This document shows, piece after piece, positions 1 through 8,681 of a stretch of DNA of 64,000 bases; position 1 is the first letter of the stretch, and the number at the start of each line of letters is the position of its first letter. Origin of the DNA: Tritrichomonas musculus. Its lineage: Eukaryota > Parabasalia > Tritrichomonadida > Tritrichomonadidae. The DNA lies in contig JAPFFF010000053.1 in NCBI GenBank assembly GCA_039105265.1, forward strand, positions 558,001-622,000, written 5' to 3'. The position numbers and the translations under genes were made by a program. The notes under the pieces are model-generated. The model saw only the letters and a list, made by a program, of their open reading frames with translations, had not been told where the DNA came from and searched no databases.

Positions 1-20
1 AAAAATAATATTATTTTGAA

Positions 21-968
21 ATGTTTGCAATATTAGTTTCATTTGTTTCATGCGCATACTACCTCGAACATGAAGAAAAGTCTTTCATTTCATGGATGCG
101 TTCAACGAACCAATTTTTCACAGGTGAAGAATATCAAACACGTTTTGGTATTTTTATGACGAATTTCCGATTTGTTAAAGGACATAACGCAGCCAATAAA
201 ATGTTTACAGTCGCACTCAACCAATTTGCAGCATATACTCCAGCTGAATATAAATCTCTTCTTGGTATCAAAAAGAGCCTCTCTAAACGCCCAGCAACTA
301 AAATACAAAGAAAATCAAATGCAGATTCTGTCGATTGGCGTGACAAAGGAGTTGTAAATGACATTAAAAATCAATTACAATGCGGATCTTGCTGGGCTTT
401 CTCAGCATTGCAAGCAGCTGAATCTGCAAATGCTATCTCATCAGGAAAACTTGAATGTTACTCTGCACAAAATCTTGTTGATTGCGTTACAACTTGCGAT
501 AATTGCGTTGGCGGTATGATGAATGATGCTTATGATTTTGTTATTTCAAATCAAGGCGGTCATTTCGTTCTTGAATGTGATTATCAATATACTGCCATGG
601 CAGGAACTTGCCGTTTCAACGAATGCAAGCCAGCTGGCTCGATTTCAAAATATATTAATATTGTAGAAGGTGACGAAGATGACCTTGCTGCAAAAATTGA
701 AACATATGGACCTGCTGCTGTTGCTATTGATGCTTCATTTTTGTCATTCCAACTTTATTCTGGAGGAATTTTTAATGAACCATCTTGCTCTCCTTATGAT
801 TATAATCATGGAGTTGGTTGCATTGGATTTGGCTCACAAGATGGCGTTAAATATTGGATTGTTAGAAATTCATGGGGAATTACATGGGGCGAACAAGGTT
901 ACATGAAAATGATCTGGAATGATAACCAATGCGGCATAGCCACAGTAGCATCAGTTCCTTTCGTTTGA
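21..968 (+). CDS. Papain-family (C1A, cathepsin L-like) cysteine peptidase
   Basis: A 315-residue secreted or lysosomal endopeptidase precursor. Residues 1-12 are a short hydrophobic signal peptide. Residues about 20-80 form an I29-type inhibitory propeptide, and the mature enzyme should begin near residue 103 (SVDWRDKG). All catalytic elements are visible: oxyanion Gln118, nucleophile Cys124 in QCGSCWAF, His263 in NHGVG and Asn283 in RNSWG. Paired cysteines typical of the family are kept. An in-frame stop at 6-8 makes the ATG at 21 the first possible start. In trichomonads such enzymes degrade host proteins and act as virulence factors (family knowledge). The stop is followed at once by TAAA, the kind of short poly(A) signal these organisms use. 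Length is normal and nothing looks broken. Confidence 0.95.
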   Translation: MFAILVSFVSCAYYLEHEEKSFISWMRSTNQFFTGEEYQTRFGIFMTNFRFVKGHNAANKMFTVALNQFAAYTPAEYKSLLGIKKSLSKRPATKIQRKSNADSVDWRDKGVVNDIKNQLQCGSCWAFSALQAAESANAISSGKLECYSAQNLVDCVTTCDNCVGGMMNDAYDFVISNQGGHFVLECDYQYTAMAGTCRFNECKPAGSISKYINIVEGDEDDLAAKIETYGPAAVAIDASFLSFQLYSGGIFNEPSCSPYDYNHGVGCIGFGSQDGVKYWIVRNSWGITWGEQGYMKMIWNDNQCGIATVASVPFV

Positions 969-1370
969 ATAAAGTGATGATTAAATTATATGAATCATGA
1001 TTTGCTTGTTTTAATTATAATTCACGATGATTAAATAATTTTTATAATTTTTTATAATTTTTGAATGCCGAAGAATATTGTTTTTATGATTTTCCCATTG
1101 TGATATGTAATAAATACTTTTTTTATCAAGATACAATCAAATCTTCATTTAAAATTTTTGCGACATAACGTTTTTTTTATAGATCAAATCGATTTTCAAA
1201 AATATCTTTCATATGCTCAAAAAATACAATTTTTTCTTTTAAAATATAAATTGCCATATCAATGAAAAATATTATGAAAAAGTTAAACTTTTTAAAAATT
1301 TTTTCAATAGAAAAATTTTCATTTCTATAGAAAAAACGATTAAACAATCTCTATTAAATTTTCTTATATT
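969..1370. other. AT-rich intergenic spacer
   Basis: No ORF, RNA or strong repeat is seen. The start holds the probable poly(A) signal of the peptidase gene (AATAAAG at 968-974). Confidence 0.5.
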
Positions 1371-2273
1371 ATGAATATGGAAATCCTCTCTGCCGATATA
1401 AAAGTCAATGAATCACATACATTTTCCTTTAGTAAACCAGTTCAACAATATATGGTTGGTTTTTCTCGATGTGACTTAGGTTATCCCAGACCTGACCATC
1501 ATGTTTTAGCTATTACTATTGATCTATCTGATATTACTCAAAACAATAATGATGTTATAGTTCATCCACAAATAGATATTCATGATAATTCAAAACATAA
1601 TCAATCTCCAGATTCTTCCATTACAGTTGTCGTAATCGCTACTGTAGGTGATGGAAATCCAAATGTAGAATTATTTACAGGAATTCGCCCTCATTATAAG
1701 AATGAATTAAAAATTGATAATCCCATATTATTGCAGACTGCTCTTTCTAGAACATATGTTGAATATCCTGATGAAGGACATCATGTGTTCCAATTTAAAT
1801 CTACAATATACCCAGATTTAAAGCAAGATGCTTTTTACTTAAGAGGCCAAGCTCATATGAACGATCATTCTAAAAAAGGGGACAATTTAGCTGAAGGAAA
1901 AATTGCGGGAAGTGCTATTGCTTACAATGGTGATGATAACAGCGTCATTTGCGCAACTTTTGATTCCAAAAATGTTGGAAACTCAGGCGAAGTTTGCTTT
2001 GGAGATGTTCCTGAAGGTTTTCCATCCCAAGATTACGAACTTGGATGCTTTATAACAGGCTACGATTTGACATATTCCAACAGAGTTGATCATCATGTTT
2101 TAAAGTTTGAAATTTCGGTATCTCTAAATGAAAACAAGCTTATCATACAAAACGGCAAAGCATACGCAAAACTTAATTTGAAAGCATTCATGACAGATAA
2201 TGGCAAAAACCAATTTGACATTCCTCATAATTCACTCACAGGAATAGTGTTAGCCATTAACAATAAAATATGA
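1371..2273 (+). CDS. Unrecognised protein with three HHV-type repeats
   Basis: A 300-residue soluble-looking protein without signal peptide or membrane segment. I do not recognise the family by name. It is built of three diverged modules of about 95-105 residues. Each carries a double-histidine motif followed by a beta-like strand: DHHVLAITID (His43-44), GHHVFQFKST (137-138) and DHHVLKFEIS (241-242). Each module then continues with alternating hydrophobic residues. Modules 1 and 3 also share a G-[FY]-x-x-[CD]-x-L-x-Y segment just before the HH. The pattern suggests repeated beta-sandwich domains, perhaps carbohydrate- or metal-binding. An H-type-lectin-like fold is possible but not shown. The ATG at 1371 and a second ATG two codons later are equally usable. 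Similar HH-containing beta proteins occur in some bacteria from memory, so transfer is possible. Confidence 0.75.
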   Translation: MNMEILSADIKVNESHTFSFSKPVQQYMVGFSRCDLGYPRPDHHVLAITIDLSDITQNNNDVIVHPQIDIHDNSKHNQSPDSSITVVVIATVGDGNPNVELFTGIRPHYKNELKIDNPILLQTALSRTYVEYPDEGHHVFQFKSTIYPDLKQDAFYLRGQAHMNDHSKKGDNLAEGKIAGSAIAYNGDDNSVICATFDSKNVGNSGEVCFGDVPEGFPSQDYELGCFITGYDLTYSNRVDHHVLKFEISVSLNENKLIIQNGKAYAKLNLKAFMTDNGKNQFDIPHNSLTGIVLAINNKI

Positions 2274-2785
2274 TATTATAATAAAAACTTATTTGCGTTA
2301 ACATGCATATAAGAAAATACTATTTGGTATACCTTTCTTCTTACAATTATATGAGTAAATTATAATTTTTTATTAAAGATTAATATTACTAAATTATTAG
2401 AAAAATCTCTATATTTTCCAGATATAAAATGAGTTGAAATATCACAAATTCAAATTCTCAAAAAGTTACATCTTTATCAATTGATTAAAAATTTTAAAGA
2501 TGATTATCTTCATAATTAAAAGTTTTTTTGCTCATATAATTTATGTAATTTACTAAATAAATTCATGCATTTAATTAAAATTTGAAAAAATAGATAAAAA
2601 ACAAATAAAATTATATTATAAACAAATTAAATTCTTCATTTAAAGATTTTAAACAATCTCATTATTATTTTATAATTAACAAGAAAACAAAGAAAAACAA
2701 TTTCAAAACAAAACCTTCAAATTGAAAGAAAGAAATTATTATATTTATTAAATAACAATCAACAAAATATAACACAAAACAAAGC
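2274..2785. other. AT-rich intergenic spacer
   Basis: No ORF, RNA gene or repeat of note is visible between the HHV-repeat gene and the transporter relic. Confidence 0.5.
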
Positions 2786-3770
2786 TTATTTGACTTCAGA
2801 AAAGTAATTAAAATCTGTATCCGCGTCATGTATTAAGCTATACTTCTCAGATTCGCCAATAGAAGGCTCAATAACCCAGAAAGAAGCCACAGTTGCCAAA
2901 AAACCGAAAACCGCCGAATAACCGATTTTTTTACCAGATGAATTATTCACCACTTTACCGACGCCTGTTCCGATTAAGAAATTAGATATTTGCTGTCCAA
3001 TTACTCCGAAACAGTTCAAAAGGCCGAGGCTATTTCCGAGCTCTTCTGTCGGCATGACGATAGGGACGATAGCGTAAGGAATGGCCATGTGAATGACCAT
3101 TCCGAGTCCGATCAGGCCAGCCAGGAGGAGGTAGATGCATTTATTAGTGATGAACAAGAGCAGCAACAAACTTACTGTTATCAAAAAGCTTCCGATAACC
3201 ATGGCAAATTTCATTCCAATTTTTTTTACAAATTCTATCATTGCAAAAACCGTAAATGAGCTGAACAACGTTGTTCATAACGTTGCGCATCATTGACCAT
3301 GAGACGCCCTCTTGGTACTTCTTGTTCATTTCGCTGCCGGCGTCGTCTGCGTTGCTGCCATTCATGATCTCCGGAGAAAGCAGCCTGGCATTGATAGGTG
3401 GCGACGAAGGCCAATAAAAAGGAAGCTATCGTTCGAATGAATGCTTTTGGCATCTTTTTAAATGCTCCCCATATTTGCCTAAATGGATTGGCATTTGGCG
3501 GTTTCACCATTAACCGTTCTTCACGAGCGGAAATAACGGATACTGCCATCGCAAAAAAAAAAAGCTATCGATAGACAAACAACAAGGAGAAATTGCTCCT
3601 GTTTAAGGCTAGTGCATTTGTAGACTTCATGACCTCCGAGAAGGTTGGCAAAGATCGAGGATACGCCGTTGTATACTTGACATATATTCGACATTAATGT
3701 TTGCTGAGTTAATGGAGTAGCATCAGAACATAAAACTCGGGCTGGCGATTGAACAATTTTTTTTAAATTT
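2786..3770 (-). pseudogene. Decayed SLC45/GPH-type sugar transporter (MFS)
   Basis: The minus strand encodes a major-facilitator transporter of the sucrose/proton (SLC45-like) type, but in several frames. The last 160 residues (2786-3268) are intact and contain the C-terminal transmembrane helices, with a segment reading IPYAIVPIVMPTEELGNSLG that is typical of the family. Upstream, family-like segments lie in other frames at about 3250-3365, 3380-3549 (MPKAFIRTIASFLLAFVATY) and 3590-3750 (SPARVLCSDATPLTQQ). At least three frameshifts are therefore needed. Homology fades near 3750, so helices before about TM4 are missing and the 5' end is truncated. A 24-bp direct repeat lies just beyond this break. 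This was a host nutrient transporter and is almost surely non-functional. Confidence 0.75.
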
Positions 3771-3780
3771 TCAATTTTAA

Positions 3781-3875
3781 TCCTTACATGAATAAATAGA
3801 TATTGGACTCTTTTAATTTTGATCAATTAAAAGAAAATTGGAGAAAAAGTATCCTTACATGAATAAATAGATATT
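3781..3875. repeat. 24-bp direct repeat at the transporter break point
   Basis: TCCTTACATGAATAAATAGA plus TATT occurs at 3781-3804 and again at 3852-3875, with 47 bp between. It lies where homology to the transporter ends. It may be a footprint of the rearrangement that removed the 5' part. Confidence 0.7.
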
Positions 3876-4398
3876 TCAATTAAGAACTAATAATTGAATG
3901 AACATGGTTCAAAATTGAAAAATTGAATTCATTAAATAAAAATAAAATTAATTCAGAGCTATCAAATTTGAGATGCAATTCAAATAATCAATTAAAAAAA
4001 TGAAATTAATCACAATTTTACTGCTTGATATAAAATATATAAATCGTCAAAAATATTTAGAATTTTTACAAAATGTTTAATCCAATTGTTAATTTATCAT
4101 ATTTATAATAACAAAAATCAATATTTTCTTGATCAAAAAAAAAAAAAAAAAAATATTGTTTATTATTATTCATTTTTCATATATTTATATTGTATTTGAA
4201 TGCACATAAATGATAAAATTCCAATTTATGCTGCAGACATTTATATTGAAACAAAATATAATAATTTATAATTTAAAATATCTTATTCATAAATATGAAA
4301 TTATTTCATCAAATAAATAAATAACATCATTAAAACGTTAAATATTTTAATTAAATACAAAATATGGAATGTTCAAAACATTAATTTTGTAATTAAAA
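3876..4398. other. AT-rich intergenic spacer with poly(A) run
   Basis: No gene is seen. A run of about 16 A lies near 4136-4152. Confidence 0.5.
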
Positions 4399-5127
4399 TC
4401 ATTTCCATGATGCATCAAAATTAGTTACACATAATTCATCAATAATTTCTTGTATTTCGATATCAGTTTTGAAGAGAGAGTTGAAATTTGAAGCTGAATC
4501 ATCATTCATATAATCTTCAAAATCACTTGAATCTTGATCAAACCAAACTTTATTACTTAAGTTTACATTTATTCGATTCTTATCTTGATCATTATTTTTG
4601 CTAGAATCGTTTTTGTCAGCTTTAATTGAATTCAAAACTAATATATCTTTTCCCAGAGATTTTTCAACATTAAAATTTTTCAAACCAGGAAGAACATCAG
4701 CTTTTGCATTTTGTTTTAAATGTGGTATTTTAAACAATTCGATTGAATTTTGATCATTATTATTATTTTTAATTTGATATTTGGAATCAATGTCTTCCAT
4801 TTCTTTATCATTATATTTCTTTATTAAATGCTTATGCCATCTGTTTTTAATATCATTTGAACTTCTTCCTGGAAGGTTTTTCATCATTTTTGACCATTTT
4901 GGTCCAATCATTGTGTACATACTCATCAGTATTTCATCTTCTTCTGATGTCCATGGCGAATTTTTGAGGCCTTGTCTTAAATAATTCTGATAACGATCGT
5001 GAATTTGCTTTGGAGTTCTTCCTGGAAGTTGCTTTGAAATAATATTCCAATCTTCGCCATACAACCTTACCATTTGAACAATGATGTAATTTTCTTTGAC
5101 TGTAAAACGAAATCTTTTGGAACTCAT
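4399..5127 (-). CDS. R2R3-type Myb DNA-binding protein
   Basis: A 242-residue nuclear transcription factor starting at the ATG read from 5127 (MSSKRFRF). The open frame extends upstream only through non-ATG codons. Two Myb/SANT repeats are seen: residues about 5-50, ending in PGRTPKQIHDRYQNYL, and about 54-102 (SPWTSEEDEILMSMYTMIGPKW, then LPGRSSNDIKNRWHKHL). The second has the standard W spacing. In the first, the leading W is replaced by F. The remaining 140 residues are polar and acidic with no recognised domain. Trichomonad Myb proteins of this architecture bind MRE/Inr-like promoter sites and regulate iron-responsive and other genes (family knowledge; target here unknown). A TCATTT initiator lies about seven bases before the ATG. 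Confidence 0.9.
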   Translation of the reverse strand: MSSKRFRFTVKENYIIVQMVRLYGEDWNIISKQLPGRTPKQIHDRYQNYLRQGLKNSPWTSEEDEILMSMYTMIGPKWSKMMKNLPGRSSNDIKNRWHKHLIKKYNDKEMEDIDSKYQIKNNNNDQNSIELFKIPHLKQNAKADVLPGLKNFNVEKSLGKDILVLNSIKADKNDSSKNNDQDKNRINVNLSNKVWFDQDSSDFEDYMNDDSASNFNSLFKTDIEIQEIIDELCVTNFDASWK

Positions 5128-5130
5128 GAG

Positions 5131-5136
5131 AAATGA
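5131..5136 (-). promoter_or_regulatory. Initiator (TCATTT) of the Myb gene
   Basis: On the minus strand TCATTTCTCATG places a TCAYW initiator directly before the start codon, as in trichomonad core promoters. Confidence 0.6.
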
Positions 5137-6170
5137 AATCAAAACAAAATTGAAATGTTTCAATTAATAATCGGATTCTATTGAAATATGTAAAATTCAT
5201 TGAAAAAGTAGAGCTCATTTGTATCTTTTAAAAACCAAAAATATATACATTTTTATAAGAAAGCTTAAATAACATGACAAATGATAAAAAATAGATGATT
5301 TCAATTTATATAATTTTTATTTAACCTTTTATTTCAAAAATTCAATTAAAAACAGAAATTTTGTGAATAATTCTATCAAATCTCAACCTGTTATCGCTTT
5401 TTCAATAAAAAGTTCAAAATTGAATATGTTATATACCATTAAATTCCATTCAAAAACAATACGAAAACAACTAACATCATCAAATAATTAATCATATAAT
5501 TTAGCTCCTTGTCTTTAAAAATCTAGTGCTATTTCTTTTTTAATATTTTGTATCATTTATTAATTACATATATTTTTTAAATTCCAAAAAAAAAAAATTC
5601 ATTCATCTTGAACTTCTATTTTAATTTCGTAAATTATCTTAAATAATAAAGTTAAAAATTATCAAAAAACTTATAAAAGCAATACTTTATAAAAAACTCT
5701 TTTTTATTATTTTTATTTTTCATTAATAAAACTATTAATAATTATATAAATAGTAAATAAAATATATTATACAATAAAAAATGTTTTTAACTACTAAGAA
5801 ACTAAGATAAAATCATTTAACTAAAATTTTTTTTCAATGAGATTCAATTAAAAATTTCAAACTTTCGAACATCATATTGAATGTATATTGATTTTTAAAA
5901 TCAATATTAAAGCTTTTGATTAGTATGAATCCGCCACATCTCAATTTAGAAATACTGATTATTTTTTCTTTACAATGAAATTCTAAGAAATATCAAATTT
6001 TGGTAAAAGAAAAATATGCCAAAACAAAAAATTTTTTTATTTTGTGAAATTTGAATTAATTTTCATTCAAATATCGTGCCATGCTCCAAAATCAAAAAGT
6101 AAAAAAGTCCTTTCTAGCACTTTTAAATTTTCAATATATAAAATGAAATTAAAATTATTATGATATCATA
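5137..6170. other. AT-rich divergent intergenic region
   Basis: About 1 kb between divergent genes. No ORF, RNA or clear repeat is found. It should hold the promoters of the Myb gene and the four-TM gene. Confidence 0.5.
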
Positions 6171-6176
6171 TCATTT
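6171..6176 (+). promoter_or_regulatory. Initiator (TCATTT) of the four-TM gene
   Basis: TCATTTTCC matches TCAYW and lies about 20 bases upstream of the ATG at 6194. Confidence 0.55.
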
Positions 6177-6193
6177 TCCATATTTATTATTTC

Positions 6194-6951
6194 ATGAACG
6201 TTAAAGATTTCTCATCAAATCCCCAAAAAATATATTTAACAATATCTGTTATTGGCTTATTTTTAAGCTCCTTTTCACAATTCATTACATCTAGTGTTTG
6301 GATAGTGAGAACATCACCATACTTCTCACAATTTGATGATCTTGAAGATATTGCATGCAAAGCATATCACCATTTTGGATTCAGCATGTTTTTTTCATTT
6401 TTCAATTGCATCTTCATCATTTTCATTGTTTTATTATAGATATTCTGCAAAATGTGGCTTCCAAACCAATGTTTAGCAAAAGTGCTGGCATCTTATTTTT
6501 ATTTGTTGTTGAATTAATGATCACAGCTGCCATTATTGCCTTTGGATTCATGTCGTTTTTGATCTCAATCAAAAAAGGAGGAAATTGTTACAACTACTTG
6601 AAAGGAAGCCTCGATGAAATGGATGCCAAATTTGGAGGCGACGAAAAATATGAAAAATGGAAAGATAAATTCATGCATAAAATTTTTGACAAAAATGGAA
6701 ACTTGACTTCTTATTTGTGTGAAGAAATTGGAGTGCCAATATTGATTTTCACTCTTATTCAGCCTTTCTTTGTCGGACTGCTTATGACATCGATATATTT
6801 TGCCTGGAAAAATCACGATCCTAAAAATGATGTGGCTGAACCAAATCAAACATTACAACAACCACTTATTCAACAAAATGATGTTACACCTCAAGTAGGC
6901 CAATTCATTCATGTTCAAGAATATCGTTCTGTCGTGTTGACAGCCAATTAA
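6194..6951 (+). CDS. Four-transmembrane protein interrupted by one frameshift
   Basis: Two overlapping reading frames make one sensible protein. The first (6194-6439) encodes MNVKDF..., TM1 at about residues 12-33 and TM2 (FFSFFNCIFIIFIVLL), then hits TAG. The second frame, open from before 6355 to 6951, carries TM3 (GILFLFVVELMITAAIIAFG), a charged loop with one Cys pair, TM4 (PILIFTLIQPFFVGLLMTSI) and a polar tail with QQPLIQQ. Moving from the first to the second frame needs one missing base (or two extra) around 6410-6440. No GTAYGT...AG intron is visible there. The protein is a tetraspan-like membrane protein of unknown role. It may be a recent pseudogene, an assembly error in a T-rich stretch, or, less likely, recoded. 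Confidence 0.6.
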
Positions 6952-7918
6952 AAACGCCAAATAAGTAGTTTCCTTTATTTTTATAAAAATTGCATTTTTT
7001 TTTAAATTATTAACATATTTATGACATTTATTTATATAGATTGATGATTGAATTGATGACTATTTCAATCATTCTTATAAATCTAATACTAATATTTCCA
7101 TATACTTTAGAATATATACAAATTTAGTTAATTAATTAAAAGTATTATAATTTAATGACATAAAGCAATTTATCAACTGAACAATTGGTTTAACCTTTTA
7201 TTATTCTCAAATGTCTTGAAAAGATTAAATAAAAAATGCATATTATATATTCGTTTATTTGTCATTTATTTTTATTTTTGGAACAGAATCTCATTTATAT
7301 GAAGATCAGATAGTTTATTGTCATTTTAAAAAATAATAATAATTATATATATATTTTTTTTAAATAATTTTGATATTAATCAGCATTTTGAAATGATTAA
7401 AGCTGCTTACCATTTTTAGGATATTGTAATACTTTTAATTTTATTTTGCTATTTTTCATTTTTTTATGATAATTATTTTTTGAATGTATTCAATAAATGA
7501 TTTTATCGTCTTTATCTCCAATTCAATTTCCTGAAAGGAATTCAAAAAAAATCATCCTCTTGATTATATCGTTAATATATCCCGCAATGCATTTTTCGAA
7601 TGAAGAATAATTTTTAAAATGCTCTTAAAGAATAGTTTGGACAGATAGCCAGATATGACTATCAAAAAAAATGTAATATTTAATATAATATATTTCGGAG
7701 TATGGTAAACTTTGATTAAATTCGTTATTAATAAAAAAATGAATATTAGGTTTGATTAGAAAAGAATAAAACTTTCCTTTTTTTAGGAACACGCTAAATA
7801 ATGCAATTCTAAGTTTATTTATTTTGGATAAAATTCAATACTTTTATCGGAGAATCAATTCAAAAATTGAATTATCATTCAATCTTCTTCAAACAAAAAA
7901 AAAAACTTTATTTTTACT
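6952..7918. other. AT-rich intergenic spacer
   Basis: Nearly 1 kb with no ORF, RNA gene or clear repeat. Confidence 0.5.
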
Positions 7919-7924
7919 TCATTT
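7919..7924 (+). promoter_or_regulatory. Initiator (TCATTT) of the peroxiredoxin gene
   Basis: TTCATTTTTTATAATAATG gives a TCAYW initiator about 13 bases from the ATG at 7934. The sequence TTCATTTTTTAT is shared with the SnoaL-like gene at 47.7 kb. Confidence 0.65.
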
Positions 7925-7933
7925 TTTATAATA

Positions 7934-8611
7934 ATGTCTTCAGATAAATGTTGCCCAAGTTGTGGTGATAACTGCCATTGCCCACAAAACTGCCCATGCC
8001 ATTTCGGCGGACCCTGCCCGTTCTGCGTCGCCAAAGTTGGCAAGCCAGCCCCAGATTTCAAGGGCAAAGCAGTTTTACCAAGCTTAGAATTTGCAGATAT
8101 CGACTTGTCTCAATATAAAGGCAAGTGGCTTGTTCTCTTTTCATATCCACTCGATTTCACCTTCGTTTGCCCAACCGAAATCAGACAATTCTCCATAGAA
8201 TACGATCAGTTCAAGAAAATCAACTGTGAAGTTGTTGGTGTTTCTGTTGATTCGGTCTACACTCATCTTGCATGGATGGGTGTTCCAACAAATCAAGGTG
8301 GTATTGGAAATATTAAATATCCAATCATCGGCGATCTTGGCGGTAAAATCTCAAAGAAATACGGATTTTACATGTGTGATGCTGGACATGATCTTAGAGG
8401 TACTGTTATTATCGACCCAGATGGTATTGTCCGCCATATCAGCATGAACTATCCAGATGTTGGTCGTAACATCGATGAAGTTCTCAGACTTGTCAAAGGT
8501 TACCAATTTGCTCGTGTACATGGTGAAGTTTGCCCAGCTCAATGGCAAGAAGGTGAAGATACAATTAAACCAGATCCTAAGAAGTCATTGGAATACTTCC
8601 ACAAACATTGA
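7934..8611 (+). CDS. Typical 2-Cys peroxiredoxin with Cys-rich N-terminus
   Basis: A 225-residue thiol peroxidase that reduces H2O2 and organic peroxides, normally with thioredoxin. It is important in an oxygen-sensitive microaerophile. The peroxidatic Cys79 sits in DFTFVCPTE and the resolving Cys200 in GEVCPAQW. Arg155 and the GGIG (122-125) and C-terminal YF (221-222) motifs mark the robustly dimeric, overoxidation-sensitive Prx1 class. The first 31 residues contain nine cysteines (6, 7, 10, 14, 16, 20, 22, 28, 31), an extension absent from most Prx1 proteins. It recalls the Cys-rich N-terminus of Entamoeba peroxiredoxin (from memory). It might bind metal or add redox sites. The gene is more GC-rich than its surroundings, which suggests high expression. 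Confidence 0.95.
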   Translation: MSSDKCCPSCGDNCHCPQNCPCHFGGPCPFCVAKVGKPAPDFKGKAVLPSLEFADIDLSQYKGKWLVLFSYPLDFTFVCPTEIRQFSIEYDQFKKINCEVVGVSVDSVYTHLAWMGVPTNQGGIGNIKYPIIGDLGGKISKKYGFYMCDAGHDLRGTVIIDPDGIVRHISMNYPDVGRNIDEVLRLVKGYQFARVHGEVCPAQWQEGEDTIKPDPKKSLEYFHKH

Positions 8612-8681
8612 GACTAGTCAAACTAGTTAATTAGTTTAATAAAGATAAATTAAATTAAATTTAATCTTTTGTATTTTTTTA

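Noticed and set aside
6400-6440. Spliceosomal intron joining the two halves of the four-TM gene
   Set aside because: No GTAYGT donor or ACTAAC-type branch/acceptor typical of trichomonad introns is present.
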